Shown piece after piece: positions 29,379 through 38,408 of a stretch of DNA of 60,000 bases. Below the pieces are notes generated by a model, which saw only the letters and a list, made by a program, of their open reading frames with translations, ran no database searches and was not told the DNA's origin. The first letter of the stretch is position 1. Each line of letters opens with the position of its first letter. The DNA lies in contig NZ_HG916852.1 in the NCBI RefSeq assembly GCF_000577275.2, positions 1-60,000 of the forward strand. Direction: 5' to 3'. The DNA comes from Rhizobium favelukesii (GTDB lineage Bacteria; Pseudomonadota; Alphaproteobacteria; Rhizobiales; Rhizobiaceae). A program made the translations under genes and the position numbers.

Positions 29379-30896
29379 TTATGATTCGCTTGTCACTATT
29401 CCAGCCCTTACGCACCAGTCGCGCAAGGGGGCAAGCGTTTCGTGTTGCAGCGCCACGGAAAGATAGGACAGCGTGCGGGGCATATGCTTCATGTAGCCGG
29501 GCTTTCCGTCTCGTTGCAGCAGGCGAACCCAGAGGCCGGAAAGCTTGCAATTGCGCTGTGCCGACATGATCGCCCAACTCTTCAGGAAGCGCGCCTCATC
29601 GAAGTCGCGTTCCGCTCTGCGCAGCGACAGATAGTCGTCCATCAGTTGCTGAAATAGTTCGGGGGCGATTGTGACGCGCGCATCCTGTACGATCGAAGCC
29701 AGATCATAGGCCGTAGGACCGATCATCGCATCCTGGAAATCGATCAATCCGACGCGCGCGATACCGGTCTCGCTCTGGCGCCAAATGATGTTCGGCGAGT
29801 GGAAATCGCGAAGGAGAAGGTTCTTCTCGGAGGCCTCCATTTCGTCGATCAGGCTGTCCCAAATGGCGAGGTATTCGTTGCGCTCGGCATCGCTGGCAGC
29901 GACGCCCCCACGCTTCCAGGGCAGATGCCAGTCTAGAACGAGGCGCACTTCCATCTTCATTGCCGTCCGGTCGAAATCCGGGATGTGATGGACATGGCTA
30001 TCCGTGACGCGGATGTCCTGCGGGATCGCGTGCTTGTGGAGATGCGCCAAGCAAACGACGCTCGCCCGGTAACGCTCGGCGATGGCCTGACCTTGCGCGT
30101 CCAGAACGCCGTCGGTGCCAAGGTCCTCCAGAAGCATAATGCCTCGGTCGTAGTCGACCTGGTAGACCTCAGGGGCAGCAAAGCCCTCCTGTCGGAGCAC
30201 ATTCGCAATGGCGACGAAGGGATAGGCATTCTCCGCGATATGCGCGACCTTCGGATATGGCTTGCCGTCCAGGACCGGCGGCCCTTCCGGCAGCTGCGGC
30301 CAATCCATCAGGATCCGTCGTTTCTCGTCATCGGCATAGACGGCCTCGTAGGCGCGAAGAGATGCATCTCCTGTCAGGAAACGACGTTTCGCCCGGGGAT
30401 ACCCTGCATCGTCAAGAAAAGCCCGAATGGCAAGGACGCGGCGGATTCGGGCCGCCTGTTTTTCCGGCGCCGCAATGGTCACACGTCGACCCGCGTCCTC
30501 TTGCTCCAACTTGAGGGCGATCCGGTCTGCCGGCAGTTCGTCGAGGGCCACCTCGGGCCATTCCACGAGGCAGATGCCGTCCTCGAGCGCTTCGTCGAAG
30601 CCGAGTTCGGTCAGTTCGGCCGGATCGCCGAGACGGTAAAGGTCGAAATGCGCGACCGGTATGCGCAGGTCATAGGCTTGCACCAGGGTGAAGGTGGGAC
30701 TTGGCACCTCGAGCTCGTCGTCATCCGCCATCGCGCGCAGGAATGCGCGGGCAAGTGACGATTTCCCGGCACCGAGGTCGCCCGACAGGGCAAGGCAGTC
30801 GCCTCGCTTCAGCGCCAGCGCCAGATCTTCACCAAAGCGGATTGTTTCCGCCTCGTCCTTCAGGAAGAGAGAAATGACAGGAGTGCCCGTCATCAT
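29379..30896 (-). CDS. tsaE: TsaE-AmgK fusion: tRNA t6A-synthesis ATPase joined to amino-sugar kinase-like domain
   Basis: A 505-residue two-domain protein. Residues 1 to about 150 are TsaE, the ATPase of threonylcarbamoyl-adenosine tRNA modification, with Walker A GDLGAGKS at 39-46 and the PSPTFTLVQAY and HFDLYRL motifs. Residues about 165-505 are an APH-fold kinase like AmgK (N-acetylmuramate/GlcNAc anomeric kinase): LLRDFHSPN holds the catalytic Asp and GLIDFQDA the metal-binding Asp. Stand-alone TsaE is about 150 residues, so the fusion is real and the frame is uninterrupted. The start ATG overlaps the divL stop (ATGA). The murU-like gene follows by 13 bp. Confidence 0.9.
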   Translation of the reverse strand: MMTGTPVISLFLKDEAETIRFGEDLALALKRGDCLALSGDLGAGKSSLARAFLRAMADDDELEVPSPTFTLVQAYDLRIPVAHFDLYRLGDPAELTELGFDEALEDGICLVEWPEVALDELPADRIALKLEQEDAGRRVTIAAPEKQAARIRRVLAIRAFLDDAGYPRAKRRFLTGDASLRAYEAVYADDEKRRILMDWPQLPEGPPVLDGKPYPKVAHIAENAYPFVAIANVLRQEGFAAPEVYQVDYDRGIMLLEDLGTDGVLDAQGQAIAERYRASVVCLAHLHKHAIPQDIRVTDSHVHHIPDFDRTAMKMEVRLVLDWHLPWKRGGVAASDAERNEYLAIWDSLIDEMEASEKNLLLRDFHSPNIIWRQSETGIARVGLIDFQDAMIGPTAYDLASIVQDARVTIAPELFQQLMDDYLSLRRAERDFDEARFLKSWAIMSAQRNCKLSGLWVRLLQRDGKPGYMKHMPRTLSYLSVALQHETLAPLRDWCVRAGIVTSES

Positions 30897-33472
30897 TCGG
30901 CTGCGACGGACGTCGGGAGATCGACCGAAGGAATCCGGCAGGTCACGATCGTGCCCTTGCCTGGCTGACTGTCAATGGTGACCGTCCCGTGGTGAAGACT
31001 GACGAAGCTGTCGACGATCGAGAGCCCGAGTCCGGCGCCGCCCCTCTTCCCACTCTTTGCACCGGTGGCGAATCGGTCGAACACGTTGGCGATCATGTCC
31101 TGCGAAATACCCGGGCCGCGATCGCTGACGGAGAAGACGAAATCCGTCCCTTCGCGCCGGCATTCGAGCGAGACTGACGAGCCTTCCGGTGAAAAGTTGG
31201 CTGCGTTGGAAAGCAACTTCACCAGTATCTGTTTCAGTCTTTGCGGGTCGGCAACAATCGAGCCCAGATGCGCCGGCGCGGTAATCTCCAGCGTCACGCC
31301 GCTTTCCTGTAGCCTGTCTGCAATCTGCATCGATACGTCGTCGAGCAAGTCGCCAAGATCGATCGGCGAGTAATTGAGCCGCATGATGCCGGCGTCGACC
31401 GTGGCAAGATCGAGGATATCGTTGACCAGCGTCAGCAGTACCGAAGAGGAGGTCGAGATGTGATCGATGTATTCCGCCTGCCGGTCGTTCAGCGGTCCGA
31501 GTCCCGGCGTGCGCAGCAGATCGGTAAAGCCGATGATGTTGGTCAGCGGCGAGCGCAGCTCATATGAAACATGCTGGACGAAGTCATTCTTGAGCTCGTC
31601 CGCCTTGCGCAGCGCTTCGTTCTTTTCCGTCAAGGCGCGCTCAGCACGGACGCTATCCGTCATGTTGACGAAGGTCAGCATCGTCTGTGCATTCGGCAAC
31701 GGAATGACGGCATAGTCGAGCACGAGACCTGAGAACAGCTCGAGCGTTCCCTGGCTGGAACGTCGCTCGTCGTCGAAGCTCGTGATCAACTCGGCGAAGG
31801 TCTTCCATCCGTCCGCACGGTCATAGGACTGAGAGCATGCCTCGCCAAGGGCGCGGATATGCGTGCTGGGCTTCGCCTCGGCCTCAGTGATTCCCCAGAG
31901 TGCGCGAAATGCAGGATTCGAGAGGCGAATACGCCCGTCGGGGCCAAAGACGGCAACACCCTCCGACAGATGGTCAATCGTCTCGCCCTGAACCTTGAGA
32001 AGCGTATTGTAGCGTGTCTCAAGGTCGACCTGCTCGGTCAGGTTCTCGAACACCCACGTGGCGCCGCCTTGCGGATGCGCTGTTGCGAAGACCCGCAGCG
32101 TCTGGCCGTTTGGCAAATGCCAGAGGTCCGACTGGGTATCGAGCGCCCGATAGACCGAAAGTGCGGTTTCCTTCCAGGATTTCCAGTTCAGCTGATCGGG
32201 CAGCTTCTTGGCAGCGCGCAGGCGCTCCAACAGTTCAGCATTGTCGGGCCGGCTTTCGAGGAAGGCGATATCGAGTTTCCAGAGAGAAACGAAGGCCTGA
32301 TTGTAGAACTGCAGGCGCCGGTCGCCATCGAAGATCGCGACCGGCGTCGCGAGATGATCGAGTGTCTCGGCGTGGCTCTTCAGCGTCCGCTCGAGCTCTG
32401 CGCGAACAGCTTCGATGCCTGAAACATCGACGGCTATTCCGGCGGAGCCGCCTGGGACTTTCACATCGACAACGTCAAAGAAGGTGCGGTTGCCGCGCAC
32501 TACGGTCGAAATCTTGTCGTGGAAAGGCGACTCGGTGGTGGCCGTGGCGCGGATGCGTTCGCGGGCAACTGTCGTCAGGAATTCCCGCCCCTCGTCGATG
32601 GCTTGCTCCGGCGTGGTGGCCTCGACAGCTTCGCCGTAGGCGTGGTTGGCCCAGGTCAGCCGACCTTCGGTATCACGCTGCCAGGCTGGGAGATCGATTG
32701 CATCGAGCATGCTCTGAAACGCCGAGATTGAGGACAACAGTCTGTCGCGCTCGATCTTAAGCTCGGCAAGCTCGGCTCGAAGATTGTTCAGCGCCACAAA
32801 GCGGACGAATGCACGGCCGCCGGAAACCCTGCCCTGCGCTTCAAGGATTTCCTCGCGGTGGGTTTCAACGACCATGTCGAAGCTATGAGCTGACCCACGC
32901 AGGCGGTCGATTGCGCGCTCAAGTTCGGACGCAGAGCGCGGCTTCAGCCACAGCCCGAAGGCAAGGAACTCGCTATCCTGCGGCGCTCCGGTTTCCGCCG
33001 GCAGCTGACCGATCAGCTCAGGGCGCTCATTTCCATCCCAGATGACGATCCGGCGATTCTTGTCCGCAATCAGCGCCTGATATTGCGAAATGCGCTGTTG
33101 CGCGTCGGAGAGAGCCGAGCGGATCTCGCGGCTTTCGCTTTCAAGATTGCCGCGCTGGCGCACGACCCAAAGGGTCGAAAGTAACGCGGCCGAGATCACA
33201 CCGATAACAACGGAGAGGCCGACAACCTGCGATGACGTGAAAAGGTGCGCGGACGCGATAGCGTCGGCTTCGACCTGAGCGAACACCGGAGGCGCAATCG
33301 ATGCCATTGCGGTGCCGGCGGCAAAGACCCGCGCCACGCGAGCGAGCATCCCCGGCTTCTCGGCGGTGGCCTTTGAGCCGACGGGTTTCCGTTCACCTGA
33401 GTAGAGCGGGCAGGAGTCAGCGTGAGTGCCGCCCTCTGCCTGTTCGCCCAGGCTGTGCATCATTTCCGACAT
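30893..33472 (-). CDS. divL: DivL-type PAS sensor pseudo-histidine kinase
   Basis: An 859-residue membrane-anchored protein: a hydrophobic helix at about residues 83-104, a coiled region, three PAS-like segments (about 250-350, 370-480, 495-610), then a kinase core. The H box reads FVQHVSYELRSPLTN, so Tyr637 replaces the phospho-accepting His of VSHELR. This is the hallmark of DivL, the cell-cycle regulator that acts on the CckA-CtrA phosphorelay. The N box (KLLSNAANFSPEG) and G boxes (SDRGPGIS, GGAGLGLSIV) are intact. It overlaps tsaE by four bases and lies downstream of ahcY beyond a terminator. Confidence 0.9.
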   Translation of the reverse strand: MSEMMHSLGEQAEGGTHADSCPLYSGERKPVGSKATAEKPGMLARVARVFAAGTAMASIAPPVFAQVEADAIASAHLFTSSQVVGLSVVIGVISAALLSTLWVVRQRGNLESESREIRSALSDAQQRISQYQALIADKNRRIVIWDGNERPELIGQLPAETGAPQDSEFLAFGLWLKPRSASELERAIDRLRGSAHSFDMVVETHREEILEAQGRVSGGRAFVRFVALNNLRAELAELKIERDRLLSSISAFQSMLDAIDLPAWQRDTEGRLTWANHAYGEAVEATTPEQAIDEGREFLTTVARERIRATATTESPFHDKISTVVRGNRTFFDVVDVKVPGGSAGIAVDVSGIEAVRAELERTLKSHAETLDHLATPVAIFDGDRRLQFYNQAFVSLWKLDIAFLESRPDNAELLERLRAAKKLPDQLNWKSWKETALSVYRALDTQSDLWHLPNGQTLRVFATAHPQGGATWVFENLTEQVDLETRYNTLLKVQGETIDHLSEGVAVFGPDGRIRLSNPAFRALWGITEAEAKPSTHIRALGEACSQSYDRADGWKTFAELITSFDDERRSSQGTLELFSGLVLDYAVIPLPNAQTMLTFVNMTDSVRAERALTEKNEALRKADELKNDFVQHVSYELRSPLTNIIGFTDLLRTPGLGPLNDRQAEYIDHISTSSSVLLTLVNDILDLATVDAGIMRLNYSPIDLGDLLDDVSMQIADRLQESGVTLEITAPAHLGSIVADPQRLKQILVKLLSNAANFSPEGSSVSLECRREGTDFVFSVSDRGPGISQDMIANVFDRFATGAKSGKRGGAGLGLSIVDSFVSLHHGTVTIDSQPGKGTIVTCRIPSVDLPTSVAAE

Positions 33473-33615
33473 GCGCGGTATGTCTCCGTCCTTTAATGTG
33501 CCGCATCACGACAAGACATCCCATTTTCGAAGCAAACGGACACGTCCGTGGCCACGAATCGAGTGTTAAAACAATACTTCGGAAGGGAATCGGCGGGAAG
33601 GTGTGTGCCAAAAAA

Positions 33616-33645
33616 TAAGGGCGCCGCATTTGTCAATGTGGCGCC
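33616..33645 (-). terminator. Terminator after ahcY
   Basis: Arms AGGGCGCC / GGCGCCCT (33616-33623 and 33638-33645) with further pairing inside. On the minus strand the hairpin is followed by a T-rich run (complement of 33608-33615). It separates ahcY from divL, whose start is 136 bp further on. Confidence 0.82.
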
Positions 33646-33675
33646 CTCTAGATGTTGTGGATATTGATCTAGCGA

Positions 33676-35076
33676 TTAATATCTGTAGTGGTCAGCCTTG
33701 AACGGACCTTGCGGCGTGACGCCGATGTAGGCCGCCTGTTCTTCAGAAAGCTGCGTCAGCTTCACGCCCAGCTTGTCGAGATGCAGGCGCGCAACCTTCT
33801 CGTCGAGGTGCTTCGGCAGGATGTAGACCTGGTTCTGGTACTGGCCGGGCTTGGTGAAGAGCTCGATCTGCGCCAGCGTCTGGTTGGTGAACGAAGCCGA
33901 CATGACAAAAGACGGATGGCCTGTAGCATTGCCAAGGTTGAGCAGACGACCTTCGGAGAGAAGGATGATGCGGTTGCCCTTCGGGAATTCGATCAGGTCG
34001 ACCTGCGGCTTGATGTTGGTCCACTTCAGGTTACGCAACGCCGCAACTTCGATTTCGTTGTCGAAATGGCCGATGTTACCGACGATCGCCATGTCCTTCA
34101 TCTGACGCATGTGGTCGATGCGGATGACATCCTTGTTGCCGGTCGTGGTGATGAAGATGTCTGCGGAAGACACGACGTCTTCAAGCGTGACGACTTCAAA
34201 ACCGTCCATGGCAGCCTGAAGTGCGCAGATCGGGTCGACTTCCGTCACCTTAACGCGGGCGCCAGCTCCCTGAAGCGAAGCGGCCGAGCCCTTGCCAACG
34301 TCACCGTATCCGCAGACAACGGCGACCTTGCCGGCCATCATCACGTCCGTGCCACGGCGGATGCCGTCGACCAGAGATTCCTTGCAGCCGTACTTGTTGT
34401 CGAACTTCGACTTGGTGACGGAATCGTTGACGTTGATCGCCGGGAAGGGCAGGAGGCCTTTCTGGCTGAGCTGGTAGAGGCGGTTGACGCCTGTCGTGGT
34501 TTCTTCCGTCACGCCCTTGATGGCATCGCGCTGCTTTGTGAACCAGCCCGGCGATGCGGCCAGACGCTTCTTGATCTGTGCGAAGAGGATTTCTTCCTCT
34601 TCAGAATGCGGGTTTGACAGCACGTTCTCGCCGGCTTCAGCACGCGCACCCAGCAGGATGTACATCGTGGCGTCGCTGCCATCATCGAGGATCATGTTGG
34701 AAAGGCCGCCGTCAGCCCACTGGAAGATCTTGTCGGTGTAAACCCAGTAATCTTCCAACGACTCGCCCTTGATGGCGAAAACCGGAACGCCGGTGGCAGC
34801 GATTGCTGCTGCGGCATGATCCTGCGTCGAGAAGATGTTGCACGACGCCCAGCGGACTTCGGCGCCGAGCGCGACCAGCGTTTCGATGAGAACGGCCGTC
34901 TGGATCGTCATGTGCAGCGAACCGGTGATGCGCGCGCCCTTGAGCGGCTTTGCTTCGCCGAATTCGGCGCGGCAGGACATCAGGCCCGGCATCTCGGTTT
35001 CTGCGATCGTGATTTCCTTGCGGCCGAAATCCGCGAGGCCGATGTCGGCGACGACATAATCTTTTTCAGTGCTCAT
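33676..35076 (-). CDS. ahcY: Adenosylhomocysteinase
   Basis: A 466-residue NAD-dependent S-adenosylhomocysteine hydrolase, which splits SAH to homocysteine and adenosine and so relieves product inhibition of methyltransferases. The NAD-binding [13 protein letters not shown] is at about residues 251-263, preceded by the [13 protein letters not shown] segment and [13 protein letters not shown] with the catalytic Lys/Asp. The C-terminal KADHYRY is typical. The frame is open to 35151, but GGAG stands before MSTEKDYVV at 35076. A perfect palindrome 125 bp upstream is a likely operator. A terminator follows. Confidence 0.97.
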   Translation of the reverse strand: MSTEKDYVVADIGLADFGRKEITIAETEMPGLMSCRAEFGEAKPLKGARITGSLHMTIQTAVLIETLVALGAEVRWASCNIFSTQDHAAAAIAATGVPVFAIKGESLEDYWVYTDKIFQWADGGLSNMILDDGSDATMYILLGARAEAGENVLSNPHSEEEEILFAQIKKRLAASPGWFTKQRDAIKGVTEETTTGVNRLYQLSQKGLLPFPAINVNDSVTKSKFDNKYGCKESLVDGIRRGTDVMMAGKVAVVCGYGDVGKGSAASLQGAGARVKVTEVDPICALQAAMDGFEVVTLEDVVSSADIFITTTGNKDVIRIDHMRQMKDMAIVGNIGHFDNEIEVAALRNLKWTNIKPQVDLIEFPKGNRIILLSEGRLLNLGNATGHPSFVMSASFTNQTLAQIELFTKPGQYQNQVYILPKHLDEKVARLHLDKLGVKLTQLSEEQAAYIGVTPQGPFKADHYRY

Positions 35077-35201
35077 TGGGTTCTCCAGGCTGAAAAGCGG
35101 CTCAAAATTCGAAGGCGCAAGTGCATGCGCCAGATAGTGTCCACGCGGCATGCGCGGCTATGGTGGCCGTTTAGCAGGCTTCCATGACGAAGGCAATAAT
35201 G

Positions 35202-35221
35202 ATATAAAGAAGTCTTTATAT
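35202..35221. promoter_or_regulatory. Palindromic operator candidate upstream of ahcY
   Basis: ATATAAAGA-AG-TCTTTATAT, a perfect 9+2+9 inverted repeat in the 167-bp gap between ptsH and ahcY. Its AT-rich symmetric form resembles operators of ArsR-family regulators of the SAM/SAH cycle (SahR/SamR type) described in proteobacteria. The palindrome is direct observation. The regulator is inferred, and no ArsR gene is present in the window. Confidence 0.6.
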
Positions 35222-35243
35222 GTTTATATGAGCCGCGAGAGAC

Positions 35244-35519
35244 TCACATTTCCTCGCCGAACCGGTTCTGGATCAGCTCGTCGAGCGCATCGAGCGCCTG
35301 TGCTGCCTGGTTGCCGCTGGCAGAAACAAGGACGCTTGAACCGGGACTCGCCGCCAGCATCATCAAGCCCATGATCGAAGTCCCGCCGACCGTCATCCCG
35401 TCTTTCGATACGGTAATCGCTGCATCGAAATTCTCGACCAATTGAACGAATTTGGCCGAAGCGCGCGCGTGCAGTCCGCGCTTGTTGATGATCAGAATTT
35501 CTCGGGAGAGTGCCGTCAT
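35244..35519 (-). CDS. ptsH: Phosphocarrier protein HPr
   Basis: A 91-residue HPr. The PEP-dependent phosphorylation site is His17 in GLHARAS. Ser48 in GGTSIMGLM corresponds to the regulatory Ser46 phosphorylated by HprK, which is encoded two genes upstream. The frame extends to 35642 but only inside manX, and MTALSREILI at 35519 is the family start. No sugar permease EIIB/EIIC is nearby, so this is the regulatory (nitrogen-related) PTS of rhizobia rather than a transport system. Confidence 0.92.
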   Translation of the reverse strand: MTALSREILIINKRGLHARASAKFVQLVENFDAAITVSKDGMTVGGTSIMGLMMLAASPGSSVLVSASGNQAAQALDALDELIQNRFGEEM

Positions 35520-35535
35520 GGGCGCGATGTGCTCA

Positions 35536-35937
35536 CTATTTGCCACTGAGGACGCGGCTCGCGACGTTGATGTATTTCCGTCCGGCCTCGGAGGCTTCGA
35601 CGAGAGCCTTTTCCATATTGTTCTCACCGCGTACGCCGGCAAGCTTGATCAGCATCGGCAGGTTCATGCCAGCAATGACCTCCGTGTGGCCACTGCTCAT
35701 GACGGATATTGCTAGGTTGGAGGGGGTGCCGCCGAACATGTCGGTCAGGATGACGACTCCATGGCCGTCGTCGGCGCGGGACACTGCTTCCAGAATATCT
35801 TGTCGTCTCTGATCCATGTCGTCTTCGGGACCGATACAGACCGTTTCGATGAATTTCTGAGGACCGACGACGTGTTCGACCGCATGACGAAACTCTTCAG
35901 CCAGCTTGCCATGAGTGACAAGCACAAGTCCGATCAT
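35536..35937 (-). CDS. manX: PTS EIIA component, mannose family (ManX-type)
   Basis: A 133-residue EIIA of the mannose family. His9 in LVTHGKLA is the predicted phosphorylated residue, and LTDMFGGTPSNLA is a conserved family segment. In rhizobia this protein works with HPr in a regulatory phosphorelay without a cognate sugar transporter. I start at ATG 35937 (MIGLVLVTHG). The upstream frame to 36090 lacks homology. It lies 152 bp after hprK and 16 bp before ptsH. Confidence 0.9.
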   Translation of the reverse strand: MIGLVLVTHGKLAEEFRHAVEHVVGPQKFIETVCIGPEDDMDQRRQDILEAVSRADDGHGVVILTDMFGGTPSNLAISVMSSGHTEVIAGMNLPMLIKLAGVRGENNMEKALVEASEAGRKYINVASRVLSGK

Positions 35938-36089
35938 GATATTACTGCTCCTAGTGGCGTATGCAAACGGTGGGCCAATATCGCAATGCAGCAATCGCGT
36001 CCACCGTGGGGGCACATCTTGGCGATGAAAAGCCGAAGTGCAAGACAAAAATACGACTTTTAGGGCGGGATTTGCCGATTTCGCAGGCA

Positions 36090-36542
36090 TTACTGTCCGA
36101 TATCGGGCGCTTTTGCCATCAACACCGCCAGCGGCAACGGCGTGTTTGCCAGCAACCGAATGACCGGCAGATCCATACCGTTGGCAATCGTCATTCGCTC
36201 ACCCTCGGGCGGCAGCCGCTTCTCTCCGGACACGCTTCCAGGAAGGACAGCATAATGCATCGCCGCCCTTGCGATGTATGGCACTCGGACGATGCCGGTG
36301 CCGCGCAATTCGATCAAACCGGCAATCGAGGCAGGGCAGGTGGCAATCACGGCTCCATCCTGTTTGGAGATCATCACTTGATCGTCGGCAACCAGTATCG
36401 CCGACATGCCGATGTGCTGTGCTTGGGAGATGCAGGCAAAGGCGAGCATCGACTTTCCCCATCCCGAAGGCCCCATGAAAAGAAGACCGGTGCTGCCGAC
36501 GACGATAGCGGTTGCGTGGATGTTCGAAGGCGTGTCCGTCAT
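36090..36542 (-). CDS. hprK: HPr kinase/phosphorylase, short alphaproteobacterial form
   Basis: A 150-residue HPr Ser-kinase/phosphorylase consisting of the catalytic domain only: Walker A GPSGWGKS at residues 24-31, then ADDQVMISK and the GLIELRGTGIV segment. Gram-positive HprK is about 310 residues with an extra N-terminal domain that is missing here, as is normal for alphaproteobacteria. It overlaps the chvG stop by four bases, tying PTS signalling to the ChvGI operon. Confidence 0.92.
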   Translation of the reverse strand: MTDTPSNIHATAIVVGSTGLLFMGPSGWGKSMLAFACISQAQHIGMSAILVADDQVMISKQDGAVIATCPASIAGLIELRGTGIVRVPYIARAAMHYAVLPGSVSGEKRLPPEGERMTIANGMDLPVIRLLANTPLPLAVLMAKAPDIGQ

Positions 36543-38329
36543 GCGGTGGTATTGGCTGGAAGGGCGAGGATGAAGCGCGCTCCGAGCAGCCTTTCGCTCT
36601 CCGGATCGATGATATTCTCCGCACGCAGCGAACCGCCATGCGCCTCGGCGATCTGGCGGCTGATCGACAGACCGAGGCCCGAATTCTGCCCGAAGCCCTC
36701 TGATTCCGGTCTGTCGGTATAGAAGCGCTCAAAGATACGATCGATATTTTCGGCCTGGATGCCCGGCCCGTTGTCCTCGACGTAAACGATGCAGCGGGAG
36801 CGCGTTCTAACCAGTCGCACGGTGATCCTGCCGTCGTGCTCCGGTACGAAGGAGCGCGCGTTCTCTATCAGATTCGTAACGATCTGGCCGATGCGCAGGT
36901 CGTGGCCGTTCACCACGAAGCGCGTCTTGACGCCCGGCTTGCGCTCGATGGCGAACTCTATCTGCACTTCTTTCTTGCGACTGCGGATTTGCCGAGACAC
37001 GTCGATGAGGTCGCGAAGCAGGATTTCCAGATCGACCGAACCTGCATCGACCCGCGCCAACTCGGCATCGAGACGGGAGGCGTCGGAAATATCGCTGATC
37101 AGGCGGTCGAGGCGGCGAACGTCATGTTGAATGACATCAAGCAGCCGCTTCTTGGAATCGTCCGTTTTGGCGAGCGGTAGTGTCTCGACGGCGCTGCGCA
37201 GCGATGTCAGCGGATTCTTCAGTTCGTGGCTGACGTCGGCCGCAAAGCTTTCGATCGCATCGATACGGTCGTAGAGTGCCGTCGTCATCTCGCGCAGCGC
37301 AATGGAAAGGTTGCCGATCTCGTCCTGACGTGCGGAAAAGTCCGGAATTTCCTCGCGTTCCTTTGCGCCGCGGCGAACACGGATGGCAGCGGCGGATAGA
37401 CGCCGCAATGGGTTGGCGATTGTCGACGAGAGAACGAGAGACAGCAGAACGTTGACAAGCGTCGCGACGCCGAACACGCGCATGATGCCGAGGCGCTCGG
37501 CGTGGACGATATTATCGATATCGCCCGCTTGCGTGGACAACAGCAGCACACCGAGAACAGCGCGGAAGCGCTGGATCGGAACGGCGACCGAAACGATCAG
37601 CTCGCCCTTCTCGGTGGTGCGAACCACGGCGCCGCGCACGCCGGTCAGCGCGTTCATCACCTCGGGGTAGATGGAGCCATCGCCGCCCGGCGCTTCCTTG
37701 TACAGCGGCAGGTTTCCAGGCTGCAGTACCTTGTTGAAGATCGTCGTGAACCACTGGCTCCAGGTCTGCTCCTCGTCATCGACCGGCGGTAGATCAAAAC
37801 GCAGGACCTGGCCGCGCGAATAGAGGTGGCGAGAGTCGAGTAGCAGGTTGGCGTCGGCATCGAAAATGCGCGCACGGGTTCTCGTCGGTGAAATCAAGCG
37901 GCGCAAGACCGGCGCGACCTTTTCCGGGTCGATCGGGAACTCGAGGTCCTCGTCGTTCGGCACCGGGGTAATGCTCTGGCCAGCCTGCAGTTCGAGCAGC
38001 TTTTCCGGGTCGATCGTGATCGAGTTCGTGTCGACCGAAGCGGAAGCCGAGACGGCGCCCGCGATAATTTCCCCCTGCGTCAGAAGGCTTTCGACGCGGG
38101 CGTCGATCAGCCCTTCGCGGAACTGATTGAGGTAGAGAATGCCGCCGACGAGAACGACAAGCGCCGCGAGATTGAAGAAGAGGATGCGGCGTGTCAGGCT
38201 CGAAAAGACGGCATTGCCGAAGATGCGGCGGATGATCGTGAAGGGATGCGACCAGCGTCGTCCCCTGACGCGGCGACTGCTTACGCCTTCCGCCTCATCC
38301 AGATCCCTTTCCTGCACCAACTGTGCCAA
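36539..38329 (-). CDS. chvG: Sensor histidine kinase ChvG (ExoS)
   Basis: A 596-residue membrane histidine kinase. Transmembrane helices lie at about residues 49-68 and 283-303 flanking a periplasmic sensor domain, followed by HAMP, the H box FAADVSHELKNPLTS with His368, and N/G boxes (NLIENARSF, DNGPGIQ, GLGLSIS). ChvG/ExoS with ChvI controls acid response, exopolysaccharide, motility and host interaction in Agrobacterium and Sinorhizobium. The periplasmic inhibitor ExoR is not in the window. It follows chvI by 79 bp and overlaps hprK. Confidence 0.95.
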   Translation of the reverse strand: MAQLVQERDLDEAEGVSSRRVRGRRWSHPFTIIRRIFGNAVFSSLTRRILFFNLAALVVLVGGILYLNQFREGLIDARVESLLTQGEIIAGAVSASASVDTNSITIDPEKLLELQAGQSITPVPNDEDLEFPIDPEKVAPVLRRLISPTRTRARIFDADANLLLDSRHLYSRGQVLRFDLPPVDDEEQTWSQWFTTIFNKVLQPGNLPLYKEAPGGDGSIYPEVMNALTGVRGAVVRTTEKGELIVSVAVPIQRFRAVLGVLLLSTQAGDIDNIVHAERLGIMRVFGVATLVNVLLSLVLSSTIANPLRRLSAAAIRVRRGAKEREEIPDFSARQDEIGNLSIALREMTTALYDRIDAIESFAADVSHELKNPLTSLRSAVETLPLAKTDDSKKRLLDVIQHDVRRLDRLISDISDASRLDAELARVDAGSVDLEILLRDLIDVSRQIRSRKKEVQIEFAIERKPGVKTRFVVNGHDLRIGQIVTNLIENARSFVPEHDGRITVRLVRTRSRCIVYVEDNGPGIQAENIDRIFERFYTDRPESEGFGQNSGLGLSISRQIAEAHGGSLRAENIIDPESERLLGARFILALPANTTA

Positions 38330-38408
38330 CGACAGGCCCTTTCGGAGAGCGGACCGCTTTCGCGATCACCAGCTCTCGACAATTCTCAGATGCCGCGCCG
38401 CTTCGGCG

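Noticed and set aside
35077..35243. SAM-II or SAH riboswitch upstream of ahcY
   Set aside because: No matching pseudoknot or conserved core could be recognised. The perfect DNA palindrome points to a protein operator instead.
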